Below are positions 57,039-64,000 of a stretch of DNA of 64,000 bases, piece by piece. Made by a program: the position numbers and the translations under genes. How positions within the stretch are numbered: position 1 is the stretch's first letter; each line of letters starts with the position of its first letter. The notes under the pieces were generated by a model. The model saw only the letters and a list, made by a program, of their open reading frames with translations, was not told the DNA's origin and did no database searches. This DNA is from a virus, in IMG/VR virus record IMGVR_UViG_3300036770_008686, positions 1 through 64,000 of that record; one strand, 5' to 3'.

Positions 57039-57223
57039 TTTAAAAGCTTAACCTTATTACCAGAAGTTGTTGTGGTTTTTATGTTAATGTTAGCATGGCT
57101 AACTACTATTTCAACTTTAATATTGCCTAAGTTATTACTAACAATACGATTTAACTCAATTTGATCTATTTGAAAACAAACAATTCTATGTTTATCTTTT
57201 TTGCTTTTCAAATACAAATTCAC
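57035..57223 (-). CDS. Small unknown protein (62 residues)
   Basis: Beta-rich (GNIKVEIVVSHANINIKTTT); overlaps both neighbours by four bases. No family is recognised. Confidence 0.5.
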   Translation of the reverse strand: MNLYLKSKKDKHRIVCFQIDQIELNRIVSNNLGNIKVEIVVSHANINIKTTTTSGNKVKLLK

Positions 57224-57621
57224 TCCCCAGGATAATCTGTGTATTCGAATAAAGGTGATTCTTCGCTCGATGTGTAGTAGTAAGTGTTCTCTATTTTTAT
57301 AGAACCTTCATCTAAGTCTATGTTCACCAAACCCGAACATCCTTCATCATTAAAACTGATACCGTCGTGTTTTTCAAAAGCATCAAATATAACACTGCTT
57401 ATGAAGCTGTTATGGGATCGAACATCTTCGTCTATTTTTTTTATTTCTTCCGAAACAGGCCTATTTTTTTCAAACTCTTTTAAATTTTTATTTTTGCCCA
57501 AAGCAACATAGGCTTCCACATCATAAAAATCATCAAATTGATCACCAGAGCCCTGGTAACCTATTACTATTTTTCCTGTTTTTGGGTAGAGTTTTTTTAA
57601 TTTTTGAATAGTTTTATTCAT
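57220..57621 (-). CDS. DUF6878-like protein
   Basis: GKIVIGYQGSGDQFDDFYDV (about 16-35) followed by a helical segment and an acidic FNDEGC...NIDLDEGSI block resembles DUF6878-type proteins. Function is unknown. The bases around its start are an exact copy of those around the start at 58179. The frame is also open for some 27 codons upstream without a start codon. Confidence 0.55.
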   Translation of the reverse strand: MNKTIQKLKKLYPKTGKIVIGYQGSGDQFDDFYDVEAYVALGKNKNLKEFEKNRPVSEEIKKIDEDVRSHNSFISSVIFDAFEKHDGISFNDEGCSGLVNIDLDEGSIKIENTYYYTSSEESPLFEYTDYPGE

Positions 57622-57632
57622 GATCTTTTTTG
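57606..57632. repeat. 26-bp direct repeat, copy 1 (second copy at 58164..58190)
   Basis: AATAGTTTTATTCATGATCT and the next TTTTTG occur identically here and 558 bases on. Both copies contain a start codon and codons for MNKTI on the minus strand. Confidence 0.85.
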
Positions 57633-57697
57633 GAGAATCATATCCTTTTACACAACAAATATATGATCCATTTATAATAGGTTGACCATATGCCAGT

Positions 57698-57919
57698 TCA
57701 TTTTCCTCTCCTAATAATCACACATTTTTCAGCATTACCATCAATAAAAGATGACGATTCATGTGGCCCATAATACCAAGGATCAGAACCCCTAGCATTA
57801 AGAACAATCTCGTCATCATAAACTTGAACATTATTAAAACCACCCTCATAACCAACAGTAAGAACCCTCGTATCACCGGGATAGTTCTTCAACTGCTCAA
57901 TAAGTTCGTTAACGGTCAT
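57698..57919 (-). CDS. Conserved small protein (MTVNELIEQLKNYPGDTRV family)
   Basis: The 73-residue protein starts with TVNELIEQLKNYPGDTRVLT and has GYEGGFNNV, a pattern known from many small phage and bacterial proteins without function. RBS GAGGAAAATA lies in the end of the upstream mini-gene, which it overlaps. Confidence 0.65.
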   Translation of the reverse strand: MTVNELIEQLKNYPGDTRVLTVGYEGGFNNVQVYDDEIVLNARGSDPWYYGPHESSSFIDGNAEKCVIIRRGK

Positions 57920-58007
57920 TATTTTCCTCTAAAACCTGTTCCACAATCTTTAGTATCTCTTGAAACTTTGGATCAAGAAACTCATCAAGAAACTCGTCAA
58001 GTGTCAT
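57909..58007 (-). CDS. Very small acidic protein (32 residues)
   Basis: The ORF (MTLDEFLDEFLDPKFQEILK...) fits exactly between the neighbouring genes: it starts one base after the upstream stop and overlaps the downstream start. It contains the heptad-like DEFLDEFLD. Function is unknown. Confidence 0.5.
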   Translation of the reverse strand: MTLDEFLDEFLDPKFQEILKIVEQVLEENNDR

Positions 58008-58008
58008 T

Positions 58009-58179
58009 TTAGTTCCCGTCATCCCTATAGTTCATCCACCAAGGTGCAGGCATATATCCTGCGTTAGCAAGTCGAGTGCTTTCTTCTCTGGTTTCACCAC
58101 ACGCTCGCCAACACAAATAGCGAACTTCCCAACTACCGCAAATGTCCAAGACGGATCGTAACTCAATAGTTTTATTCAT
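58009..58179 (-). CDS. Small tryptophan-rich protein (56 residues)
   Basis: Product MNKTIELRSVLDICGSWEVR... has five Trp and three Cys; ATGA overlap with the upstream stop. The start region is a 26-bp duplicate of that of 57220..57621. It is richer in G/C than its neighbours. Function is unknown. Confidence 0.55.
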   Translation of the reverse strand: MNKTIELRSVLDICGSWEVRYLCWRACGETREESTRLANAGYMPAPWWMNYRDDGN

Positions 58180-58433
58180 GATCTTTTTTGAAAAACATAA
58201 AGTTTTTCATTTTTTAAAACTTGAAAACTACCCTTGAAAACTAAGTAGCAAAAAGGCCAAGGTAGAATATCTTTTTCTGTCCTGTAGTGGTAAAAGTATT
58301 TTTGTGTTTTAACTATAAAATGAGGAACAACTGTGCCCGGTCTAAAACCAATTATTATTTTGGGATTATATTTTCTTTTTTTCCAAAAAAGTATTAAACT
58401 TCCCAAAAAACAATTTCCGTATGTATTTTTCAT
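58176..58433 (-). CDS. Unknown basic protein (85 residues)
   Basis: The frame extends to 58559, but that part is the 3' half of the tmRNA, so ATG 58433 (MKNTYGNCFLGSLILFW), 18 bases after the tmRNA, is chosen. It is basic and aromatic with IGFRPGTVVPHF, possibly membrane-associated at its start. No family is recognised. Confidence 0.5.
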   Translation of the reverse strand: MKNTYGNCFLGSLILFWKKRKYNPKIIIGFRPGTVVPHFIVKTQKYFYHYRTEKDILPWPFCYLVFKGSFQVLKNEKLYVFQKRS

Positions 58434-58450
58434 CCTTGAAAAAATTAAAA

Positions 58451-58803
58451 TGGAGGCGAGGGGAGTCGAACCCCTGTGTTGTGATAATTTTAATATGACC
58501 TCTACAAGTTTATTTTGTTCATAAATTTTGAGAAAGACTAAAGAACAAACAACATTCATCTTTCCGTACCAACAAGTCTTAGTCTAGGACCCGTTGGCTA
58601 TCCTAGAAGCAGAAGGATTTTACGACGATTTTTCGGACGCTACCTTCAATCGCTTCCTAAAATCGTTGCTGCTATTTATTAAGCAGCAAGAGCTAACTGA
58701 TTTGTGCCAGTTAAAGCATTAATCTGGTTTTAAAGTAGCCTCCAGATCAACTACTACTTGCTAGTCACAGTAAATTTTATCCAATCGATACCTTTACGCC
58801 CCC
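58451..58803 (-). ncRNA. ssrA: tmRNA (transfer-messenger RNA)
   Basis: The 353-nt RNA starts GGGGGCG and ends CGCCTCC-A, forming a 7-bp acceptor stem with the third-pair G-U that alanyl-tRNA synthetase needs. The 3' part has a T-arm GGGG TTCGACT CCCC. The tag reading frame is at 58682-58717, coding ALTGTNQLALAA followed by two stops, with the LALAA ending recognised by ClpXP-type proteases. CCA is not encoded. tmRNA releases stalled ribosomes and tags the peptide. Confidence 0.93.
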
Positions 58804-58806
58804 TTT

Positions 58807-58814
58807 TATTTATA
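58807..58814 (-). promoter_or_regulatory. TATAAATA upstream of tmRNA
   Basis: CTATAAATAAAAGG on the minus strand, with TATAAATA 3 bases before the tmRNA 5' end; it may be part of the promoter or only AT-rich spacing between the 58821 stop and the tmRNA. Confidence 0.35.
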
Positions 58815-58820
58815 GTTTAA

Positions 58821-59507
58821 TCACTCAAAAATACCAAAGCTTTTGACGATTTCACTCACCTTGGCTTTAGCATCAACAGGATCATCGCTAAAGTGAGGTT
58901 GCATGATAGTAACCTGACTAACCTTCTTAAGAAGATCTTTAATCTGTGTTTTATCAGAAACCTTCTCAAAAACACTGTCAATCGTCTTATTGCTTGCAAC
59001 AACCTTCACAGTTTGCTCAAGCACGTCATTGGGATCAATTCCAGCCTTCTGGAGTGCTTCGGTGATCTTGAAAACCATTTCTTCGTTTTCAAGGACATTC
59101 TTCTTGATGTTAACAGTTTCCTTGTAATCCAAGTCGATGCCTTCTTCTTCAAAAACCTTAATGGTTTTTTCATCAATAGCACTTGTGGCCTTATACTTAA
59201 GAGTAACTTTGGCCATGCTAACTTCACCTTGTGCAACAAAAGTTTCAGGAGCACTTCGGGTATTTACACCAATATCAATAAACTTGTCAAGTAGGTTGTT
59301 TTCCTTAAGTTGAACCTCAATGTTTTTGAGTTCATTCTCAATAATACTACCAGCAGTCTTAAGTGCGGTAACAAGATCAAAAAGATTCTGGTCGCCGGGA
59401 CCAATTTCATCAAACTTGTAACTATCATAGTTCTTACCACCACTCTTAGAAGGCTCAGCCTTCTTTTCATCAAGAACTTTACCAAAAGCACTAGGTTTCT
59501 TAGCCAT
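58821..59507 (-). CDS. Unknown 228-residue protein, probably abundant
   Basis: From ATG 59507 (AAGGAAATATACA upstream) the product starts MAKKPSAFGKVLDEKKAEPS. A longer frame to 59612 crosses the promoter and is rejected. The sequence is charged and helical with two similar lysine-rich halves (IKKNVLENEEMVFKITEA, DLLKKVSQVTI). Codon use is strongly biased and it has a GGTACG promoter and hairpin, so high expression is likely. No family is recognised. The tmRNA follows 17 bases after its stop. Confidence 0.65.
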   Translation of the reverse strand: MAKKPSAFGKVLDEKKAEPSKSGGKNYDSYKFDEIGPGDQNLFDLVTALKTAGSIIENELKNIEVQLKENNLLDKFIDIGVNTRSAPETFVAQGEVSMAKVTLKYKATSAIDEKTIKVFEEEGIDLDYKETVNIKKNVLENEEMVFKITEALQKAGIDPNDVLEQTVKVVASNKTIDSVFEKVSDKTQIKDLLKKVSQVTIMQPHFSDDPVDAKAKVSEIVKSFGIFE

Positions 59508-59551
59508 TGTATATTTCCTTATTTGAAAAATAGTAAAATCTATAGAACTTG

Positions 59552-59580
59552 CGTCCGATACGGGAGAGCCGTACCGGACG
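59552..59580. repeat. 12-bp near-perfect inverted repeat overlapping GGTACG
   Basis: CGTCCGATACGG (59552-59563) and CCGTACCGGACG (59569-59580) pair with one mismatch and a 5-base loop, covering the GGTACGG box of the 58821..59507 promoter. It could be an operator or a leader hairpin. Confidence 0.65.
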
Positions 59581-59592
59581 ATGGATTGTAGC
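59570..59592 (-). promoter_or_regulatory. GGTACG element upstream of 59507
   Basis: The minus strand reads CTACAATCCATCGTCCGGTACGG, about 63 bases before the ATG. The TTTAAA half is poor here; the GGTACG box lies in the hairpin. Confidence 0.5.
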
Positions 59593-59617
59593 GACCTTTT
59601 ATTTTTTGTCAAATAGT

Positions 59618-60262
59618 TTAAAGCATGTGATCAAACCGATATTTTCTATTAGAAAAGTTTATTTCATCTATTGTTTTTTTAACAACAATAATACAATTAT
59701 GAGCAAAAGTAATCGATGATATATTCAAGGTGTTTTTCTTTTTATTAAATTCACAATTTATTTGATCTGGTGTGTTTTTGAAATAATCGATTATATTAAA
59801 GTGGCCTATTTCATATCCATATATAGAAGTTTCTGGTCTCCAGTAGTTGCACTCTATATCTTCTATAATATAGATTCCCCCATACTCTAATATTTTATCA
59901 AAAAACTCTAAAAAAGTTTCTAATTGATGAATAGGATGGTGTGACCCATCATCAATAATAAGTTGGCACTTAGGAATGAGTTTTGTAGCTTTTTTTATTT
60001 GATCTAAATCGCTTTGATCTATTTTATAGATTGTAAAATCATCATTTTTTAATTCAAGATTAATATCAATTCCATATATTTTTGCTTTAGGAAAATACTC
60101 CTTCCACAAAAGAAGCGAACCGCCGGTGTCAATTCCTATCTCTAACAAATTAAAACTACTTTTTCTTAGTGACTCTAAAAAAGTAGGATAAAATCTATCA
60201 TACCTATGATGATAGATTTTATCAGTCAAATTCAAACCTATTTCATAAAAACTTTTTTTCAT
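59618..60262 (-). CDS. SAM-dependent methyltransferase-like (cephalosporin-hydroxylase/MycE type)
   Basis: The 214-residue protein has NLLEIGIDTGGSLLLWKEYF (about 38-57), AKIYGIDIN, CQLIIDDGSHHPIHQL and GGIYIIEDIE, the pattern of class I methyltransferases often placed in sugar-modification clusters. Substrate is unknown, but it is next to a GDP-fucose synthase, so a sugar or glycan is plausible. Confidence 0.72.
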   Translation of the reverse strand: MKKSFYEIGLNLTDKIYHHRYDRFYPTFLESLRKSSFNLLEIGIDTGGSLLLWKEYFPKAKIYGIDINLELKNDDFTIYKIDQSDLDQIKKATKLIPKCQLIIDDGSHHPIHQLETFLEFFDKILEYGGIYIIEDIECNYWRPETSIYGYEIGHFNIIDYFKNTPDQINCEFNKKKNTLNISSITFAHNCIIVVKKTIDEINFSNRKYRFDHML

Positions 60263-60278
60263 TAAAGCTAATTAGTTT

Positions 60279-61178
60279 TTACTTTCTAACATTTGGATAT
60301 TTTTCTAAAAACCAATCTATAGTTCTTTTTAAGCCTATATTGAGAGGCGTAAAATCATAAGATCCTATTATACTTAATAATTTTTTATTACTGCTGTGTT
60401 TTCTTAATTGACCGTCAGGTGTGTCTTTTTTCCACATTATAGGACCATCATAACACATTAATTTGGCAATCAGATTGGCAGTTTGCTTTATAGAATATTC
60501 ATTAGAACTAGATATTATTACATTGTCTTCTTTAACATTTTTTTCAATTAAAAGATCAACTATATTGGAAACATCAAAAGAATACAAAAACTCTCTTAGT
60601 GGGTCGCCCGACCCCCAAACTTCGAAACACTCTGCCTTTTCTTTAGCTAAATAACATTTATGAATCAAAGAAGGAATAACATGTCCATTTTGTAAATTGA
60701 AGTTATCATTTGGACCATAAATGTTTGTGGGGGTTACACAAAAATAATTTAAACCGTATTGCTTATTATAAGATTTAACTTGAACTTCAACCATTCTTTT
60801 TGCATAAGCATATGCGTAATTGCTTTCATGTGGCGGGCCTAAATGAATTTTATCCTCTGTGAGCGGGTAATCGACTTCATCAGGGAAAATACACGTTGAT
60901 AAAAAACAAACAAGTTTTTTTACTCCCAATTTATAACAAACATCAATAATGTTTGTATTCATTCTTATGTTATCTATAAAAAACTCTGCTGGCCTGTTTA
61001 TGTTTGCACCTAATCCTCCGACCAAGGCAGCGGTGTGTATTACTACATCAGGTTCTTCTTTTTTAATAAGACTATATGTGTCATCATAGTTTCTCAAATC
61101 AAAACTAGAGTCAACTTTTATACCTTCTTTAAAACTAGAACCAACTAAACCAGATCCACCTGTTATTAACTTTCTCAA
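60279..61178 (-). CDS. fcl: GDP-L-fucose synthase
   Basis: The 299-residue epimerase/reductase has GGSGLVGS (7-14) for NADP, HTAALVGGLGANINRP, LSTCIFPD, ESNYAYAYAKRM (Tyr-x-x-x-Lys) and PTNIYGPNDNF. It makes GDP-L-fucose from GDP-4-keto-6-deoxymannose. No GDP-mannose dehydratase is in the window, so substrate would come from the host or elsewhere in the phage. Fucose could decorate the virion or host surface. The gap 61179-61308 upstream is AT-rich and holds nothing I can identify. Confidence 0.87.
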   Translation of the reverse strand: MRKLITGGSGLVGSSFKEGIKVDSSFDLRNYDDTYSLIKKEEPDVVIHTAALVGGLGANINRPAEFFIDNIRMNTNIIDVCYKLGVKKLVCFLSTCIFPDEVDYPLTEDKIHLGPPHESNYAYAYAKRMVEVQVKSYNKQYGLNYFCVTPTNIYGPNDNFNLQNGHVIPSLIHKCYLAKEKAECFEVWGSGDPLREFLYSFDVSNIVDLLIEKNVKEDNVIISSSNEYSIKQTANLIAKLMCYDGPIMWKKDTPDGQLRKHSSNKKLLSIIGSYDFTPLNIGLKRTIDWFLEKYPNVRK

Positions 61179-61308
61179 TTTTTTTCCTTTACAATTTAAT
61201 TTAATTGTATGAAATTTTAAACTTATTGCAAATTTAGATGAAAAACTATTATTGCAATTATTAAAAATAAAAAAAATATAAAAACAAAAATTTCAGTTAA
61301 AGTTCTAT

Positions 61309-61533
61309 TCAAAATTTATCAACCTTAGAAAAATCCTTGATTTTAACCCCTACTATCTCTCCAGTCTCCATGTTTTTATAAACATCAATATAATCATTCA
61401 TGGGTTCACAATAAAAAGAAGAGTCTTTCAAATAAACACTTACTTGGTCCATGGAAGTATTGTGAATAACGTATGGCATAAACTGCTTCCAATCCTTTGT
61501 TTTAGAAAATAAAGCATCTATTTCCTTGCTCAT
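61309..61533 (-). CDS. Unknown protein (74 residues)
   Basis: Short alpha/beta protein ending IVGVKIKDFSKVDKF. It overlaps the DUF5662 gene by four bases. No family is recognised. Confidence 0.55.
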   Translation of the reverse strand: MSKEIDALFSKTKDWKQFMPYVIHNTSMDQVSVYLKDSSFYCEPMNDYIDVYKNMETGEIVGVKIKDFSKVDKF

Positions 61534-62057
61534 AGTAGAAATCTTTCTCTCATAAAAACTATTGTGTTCTTAAAAATATTTGATAGTTGTTCAGACATAT
61601 TGAACCTCTTTTTATTATAGTCTATAGATTCTATTATGTCAATTTTGTTTTCTTTGGAATGTCTTTCATTGGCAGCCACCCAATCAACAAACATTTCCAC
61701 TATATCAAAAAGATTCATTCCATCTATTCCATTTTTATAGTGCTCGGGATGATGCGAATTCCTTGCATAATGATGGTCAAGTGCAGGTTTTAATTTTTTT
61801 AAAAAATCATTATATTCTTCAGTTCCATACTTAGAATTTTTCAAATACGGAGTATATTTATCAAAATAACTTTTCTCCGGTTCTCTTAGTTTTGATGAAT
61901 CGTGATTATTAGACCTCTCTAGCATTTCTATAACGAAAACAGAGAGAAGCGATGCGACTCTTTTTATATGAAGCAAAGTGTCCTTAGAACAGTCGTAAAT
62001 TTGACTGTCATCCTCTTCATCTTGTTGAGGATTTTCTTCCAAACTTATTTTATTCAT
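61530..62057 (-). CDS. DUF5662 family protein
   Basis: The blocks LLHIKRVASLLSVF, RSNNHDSSKLREPEKSYFD, YGTEEYNDFL, LDHHYARNSHHPEHYKNGID and LFDIVEMFVDWVAANERHS are the conserved order of DUF5662. The many His/Asp residues (HD, HH, DW) recall HD-type phosphohydrolases, so nucleotide hydrolysis is possible but unproven. Confidence 0.75.
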   Translation of the reverse strand: MNKISLEENPQQDEEDDSQIYDCSKDTLLHIKRVASLLSVFVIEMLERSNNHDSSKLREPEKSYFDKYTPYLKNSKYGTEEYNDFLKKLKPALDHHYARNSHHPEHYKNGIDGMNLFDIVEMFVDWVAANERHSKENKIDIIESIDYNKKRFNMSEQLSNIFKNTIVFMRERFLL

Positions 62058-62111
62058 AACTAACCTATAGTATTATATATAACTTTTTTTCAAAAACAAA
62101 TAACAAAAAAA

Positions 62112-62131
62112 CCCCGCTCTTGCGAGCGGGG
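62112..62131 (-). terminator. Rho-independent terminator
   Basis: CCCCGCTC/GAGCGGGG, loop of 4, with a seven-U run on the minus strand, after the 62220..62783 gene. The 62140-62219 stretch also contains a weak GATAAC/GTTATC hairpin. Confidence 0.85.
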
Positions 62132-62219
62132 CTAAAAAAATCAGCGGATAACAAGCGCAATGTTATCTATCTAAGATCTTCAGGGGCTTGTAAAACCTTA
62201 GAAAAAACACTAATTTTTA

Positions 62220-62783
62220 TTAGTCGTGTTCATAAGTTTCTGTTTTTATTTGATCTTTAAAGACAGTTACTTTAACGTGATCTCCAAACATATTTTCAAA
62301 AGTACTTTTATCCACTACAGACATAATTTCTTCTATGTCTTTTAAAAAATTTAATCTTTTTTCTACTTCTTCAAGATTCAAAGTATTTAACTCTTCAATC
62401 AAATCTTTATTTCTTTTTATTTTCCATTCATTATCTTTTTTGTTTGATTCTAATTTTTTAATCTCTTTTTCAAGATCTTTTATAGACTTTTCTTTGTTAA
62501 GAAGACTCTTATAGGTATTCTCTAATTCATATACATAAACAGACTCTTCCTCTTCGTTTATGTATATCATATCAGAATATACATGGAACTCTGTTGGATC
62601 CCCGTCGTTCCAATACATTGTATATTGTGGCCAAGAAAAGCTTTCAAAGTCTTTATTCTTTTTGAATATTTCTTTGCAACCTTCTTTGAAGAGCTTTTCT
62701 CCGTCTTTTTCTAATTGACTTTGTAATTTACTTATTTTTTTTTGTGTATCTTCAATTTTTTGTTTTAAATTTTTTGTTGACAT
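62220..62783 (-). CDS. Coiled-coil protein with FSWPQYTMYWNDGD motif
   Basis: The 187-residue protein has a coiled coil at 1-35, FESFSWPQYTMYWNDGDPTE (about 47-66) and a second coiled coil (about 95-150). The FSWxQYTxYxNDGD signature is known from uncharacterised bacterial and phage proteins. Function is unknown. It lies between the terminator and tRNA-Cys. Confidence 0.65.
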   Translation of the reverse strand: MSTKNLKQKIEDTQKKISKLQSQLEKDGEKLFKEGCKEIFKKNKDFESFSWPQYTMYWNDGDPTEFHVYSDMIYINEEEESVYVYELENTYKSLLNKEKSIKDLEKEIKKLESNKKDNEWKIKRNKDLIEELNTLNLEEVEKRLNFLKDIEEIMSVVDKSTFENMFGDHVKVTVFKDQIKTETYEHD

Positions 62784-62881
62784 TTTTTCTCCAAATGAAG
62801 CTGCCCTAGGATTGTATCGACTTTTATTTTTTTAGCAAGATCCAAGACAACTATTAACAATAGATTTGTAGTCAATCTAAA

Positions 62882-62953
62882 AAGGCACCTATCGGAGTCG
62901 AACCGATCTCTACGGATTTGCAATCCGCTGCCTAACCGCTTGGCTAAGGTGCC
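62882..62953 (-). tRNA. tRNA-Cys (GCA)
   Basis: Acceptor GGCACCT/AGGTGCC, D-stem GCC/GGC, anticodon stem GCGGA/TCCGT with loop TTGCAAA (anticodon GCA), T-arm ATCGG TTCGACT CCGAT, discriminator U, the Cys identity base. CCA is not encoded. Confidence 0.95.
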
Positions 62954-62958
62954 AGAAA

Positions 62959-63363
62959 TCAATCTAGATTCAAAACTTTTTTAATTTTCGTTTTTTCTAT
63001 TTTTTTAAAACTGCTGGGTGTGCTGTCTTTGGAATTATTCATCCAACTTTTTATCTCCATTTCCTGCAGATAATCTTGAGGAGTGGGTATGAATCTCATT
63101 CCAAAGTCTTCAAGAATATGTTGTTCGCCTATATCTCTAACAGAAACTTCCTTGTTATCACTATTTTTAATCACAACGCCAAATATAAGCTCTAGCGGTC
63201 CACCAGCAGATACAAACCAACTATTGTGAGTTAAGGCTCTATGGCGGTTGTCTCCAATTGATCCTTTGCTACTATCCATTAGGTTGTGAATAGGCAAATA
63301 ATCTTCTGGTTTACCACCATATATTCTGGCACTGTTTTTTGCGTGAACCCAAGGCTTGCTCAT
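62959..63363 (-). CDS. DUF6915-like protein
   Basis: HAKNSARIYGGKPEDYLPIH, DNRHRALTHNSW, VVIKNSDNKEVSVRDIGEQH and MRFIPTPQDYLQEM match a conserved small protein family (DUF6915) with several invariant His residues. Function is unknown. The start overlaps the upstream gene by four bases. Confidence 0.7.
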   Translation of the reverse strand: MSKPWVHAKNSARIYGGKPEDYLPIHNLMDSSKGSIGDNRHRALTHNSWFVSAGGPLELIFGVVIKNSDNKEVSVRDIGEQHILEDFGMRFIPTPQDYLQEMEIKSWMNNSKDSTPSSFKKIEKTKIKKVLNLD

Positions 63364-63590
63364 AAAATTTGATAATCGTCTTTGTAGGGCAAAATTCCCA
63401 GGATTCTTCCATTATCCCATTTGACGGAAATTTGGTCAAATTTTTTACTTCCATGTATGCTTACATGGGTAATTGTACCCTCTAACCCTACTGGTAAATC
63501 TTCTTCTGGCATCCAGATAGAGTCATCGTTTGTCATCGTTTTTAGTAACTTGATTCTTTTTCCAACTAAAGCATCTTTATAATTATTCAT
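63360..63590 (-). CDS. DUF4314-like protein
   Basis: From ATG 63590 (overlapping the upstream stop) the 76-residue product has VGKRIKLLKTMTNDDSIWMP, GLEGTITHV and ISVKWDNGRILGILP, the DUF4314 pattern, a small beta-barrel-like domain. Function is unknown. Confidence 0.7.
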   Translation of the reverse strand: MNNYKDALVGKRIKLLKTMTNDDSIWMPEEDLPVGLEGTITHVSIHGSKKFDQISVKWDNGRILGILPYKDDYQIL

Positions 63591-64000
63591 TTTCTTTGTC
63601 CCATTCATCAGTTTTAAGGCCTGTCCAAATATCTTTTCCGGCCAAATACCTTTCACGCATAATTTTGGCTCGATTTGTCATTATTTCTTCTTCCATTTTT
63701 TTAACACTCGAGTGTTGTTTGTTTTTAATAATTTCTTCTTTTTTTCTTAAATTTTTTATTTTAGAAACTTCACCATAAGATATTTTTATTTTTAAAGCAG
63801 ATAAGTGATATAAAATTTTATTTTTACTTATACTTATTTGATTTTGTTTATTCCATATATCCAACAATTCATCTGGCGTTTTTCCCTGCCAATTTTTGAT
63901 TAAAAAATCTTTAAATTTTTGAAGATTTTTCTTGTCAAACTTTTTTTGTTCTGTTTTCTTTGTTAATCCAAGACTTTGTAATTTTTTTTGTATAGCATTT
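63583..64000 (-). CDS. Partial HTH-repeat protein (runs off right edge)
   Basis: The frame is open to the window edge (139 codons), beyond the TTG at 63867. It contains two homeodomain-like helical units (around LKNFKDFLIKNWQGKTPDEL and ISKNKILYHLSALKIKISYG) and a basic C-terminus (TNRAKIMRERYLAGKDIW). It may be a DNA-binding protein. The N-terminus lies outside. Confidence 0.5.
   Translation of the reverse strand, partial: NAIQKKLQSLGLTKKTEQKKFDKKNLQKFKDFLIKNWQGKTPDELLDIWNKQNQISISKNKILYHLSALKIKISYGEVSKIKNLRKKEEIIKNKQHSSVKKMEEEIMTNRAKIMRERYLAGKDIWTGLKTDEWDKENE

Noticed and set aside
58434-58559. N-terminal extension of the 58176 gene to an ATG at 58559
   Set aside because: It reads through the conserved T-arm and acceptor stem of the tmRNA; the ATG at 58433 lies just after the tmRNA.
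58562-58570. GGTACGG inside the tmRNA as a promoter element
   Set aside because: It is within the RNA gene and lacks the TTTAAA half.
59508-59612. Longer frame for the 228-residue protein (start 59612)
   Set aside because: It would translate the promoter element and hairpin; the ATG at 59507 has a proper ribosome site.

Overview
This 64 kb window is AT-rich and densely packed, and almost everything is coded on the minus strand in long runs of overlapping small genes (ATGA, TGATG and similar start/stop overlaps). Most genes are short and unrecognised. They are mixed with tRNA genes, a tmRNA, HNH endonucleases, two DNA ligases, an RNA ligase and many lone enzyme domains. No ribosomal protein, rRNA, replication origin or central-metabolism gene is seen. 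This looks like an accessory region of a very large (jumbo-class) tailed-phage genome. No capsid, tail or terminase gene falls in the window, so the assignment rests on gene style and content. The host is not determinable from the sequence.

Layout. 1-9.6 kb: a partial HTH gene, a methyltransferase, a PcfJ-like protein, a tRNA-Ile with a broken HNH gene beside it, a GNAT acetyltransferase and a 595-residue protein. 9.6-21.5 kb: tRNA-Glu, a calpain-family protease, an Rnl5-type RNA ligase, an ATP-dependent DNA ligase, several helical-repeat proteins, tRNA-Gln. 21.5-30.3 kb: small unknown proteins, an HTH regulator, an HNH endonuclease, a cyclic-phosphate-processing receiver domain, a gene that appears to need a -1 frameshift, and a PTH2-type peptidyl-tRNA hydrolase. 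30.4-33.2 kb: an HNH gene, tRNA-Arg, a tRNA-Leu(UAA) split by a 196-nt group I intron, tRNA-Lys, a 350-bp gap with two related small-RNA candidates, and a CCA-adding enzyme. 33.2-37.7 kb: short plus-strand blocks with a secreted M14 carboxypeptidase, an MscL-like channel and a kinase-like protein. 37.7-46.3 kb: unknown genes, HNH, metallophosphoesterase, sulfotransferase, HTH regulator. 46.4-54 kb: two AAA+ (MoxR-like) / VWA pairs with TilS and a tRNA-CAU between them. 54-64 kb: GP88-like protein, WGR-DNA ligase, tmRNA, GDP-fucose synthase, tRNA-Cys and small DUF proteins.

How it fits together. The strongest theme is translation and RNA maintenance: eight tRNAs without encoded CCA, the CCA-adding enzyme to finish them, TilS directly upstream of a tRNA carrying the TilS identity elements, PTH2, a tmRNA, an RNA ligase and a cyclic-phosphate-processing domain. 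A second theme is AAA+/VWA chaperone-like pairs. A third is cell-surface or envelope functions (M14 peptidase, MscL, GDP-fucose synthase, sulfotransferase).

Regulation. A bipartite element, roughly TTTAAA, 10-13 bases, GGTACG, recurs about a dozen times in the gaps at the heads of minus-strand operons, including those for the HTH regulators, the second MoxR gene and an abundant-looking 228-residue protein. I read it as a phage-specific promoter. Separate sigma70-like promoters appear in front of the two small RNAs and a possibly leaderless phosphoesterase gene. All functions are inferred from reading motifs by eye; no database search was run.
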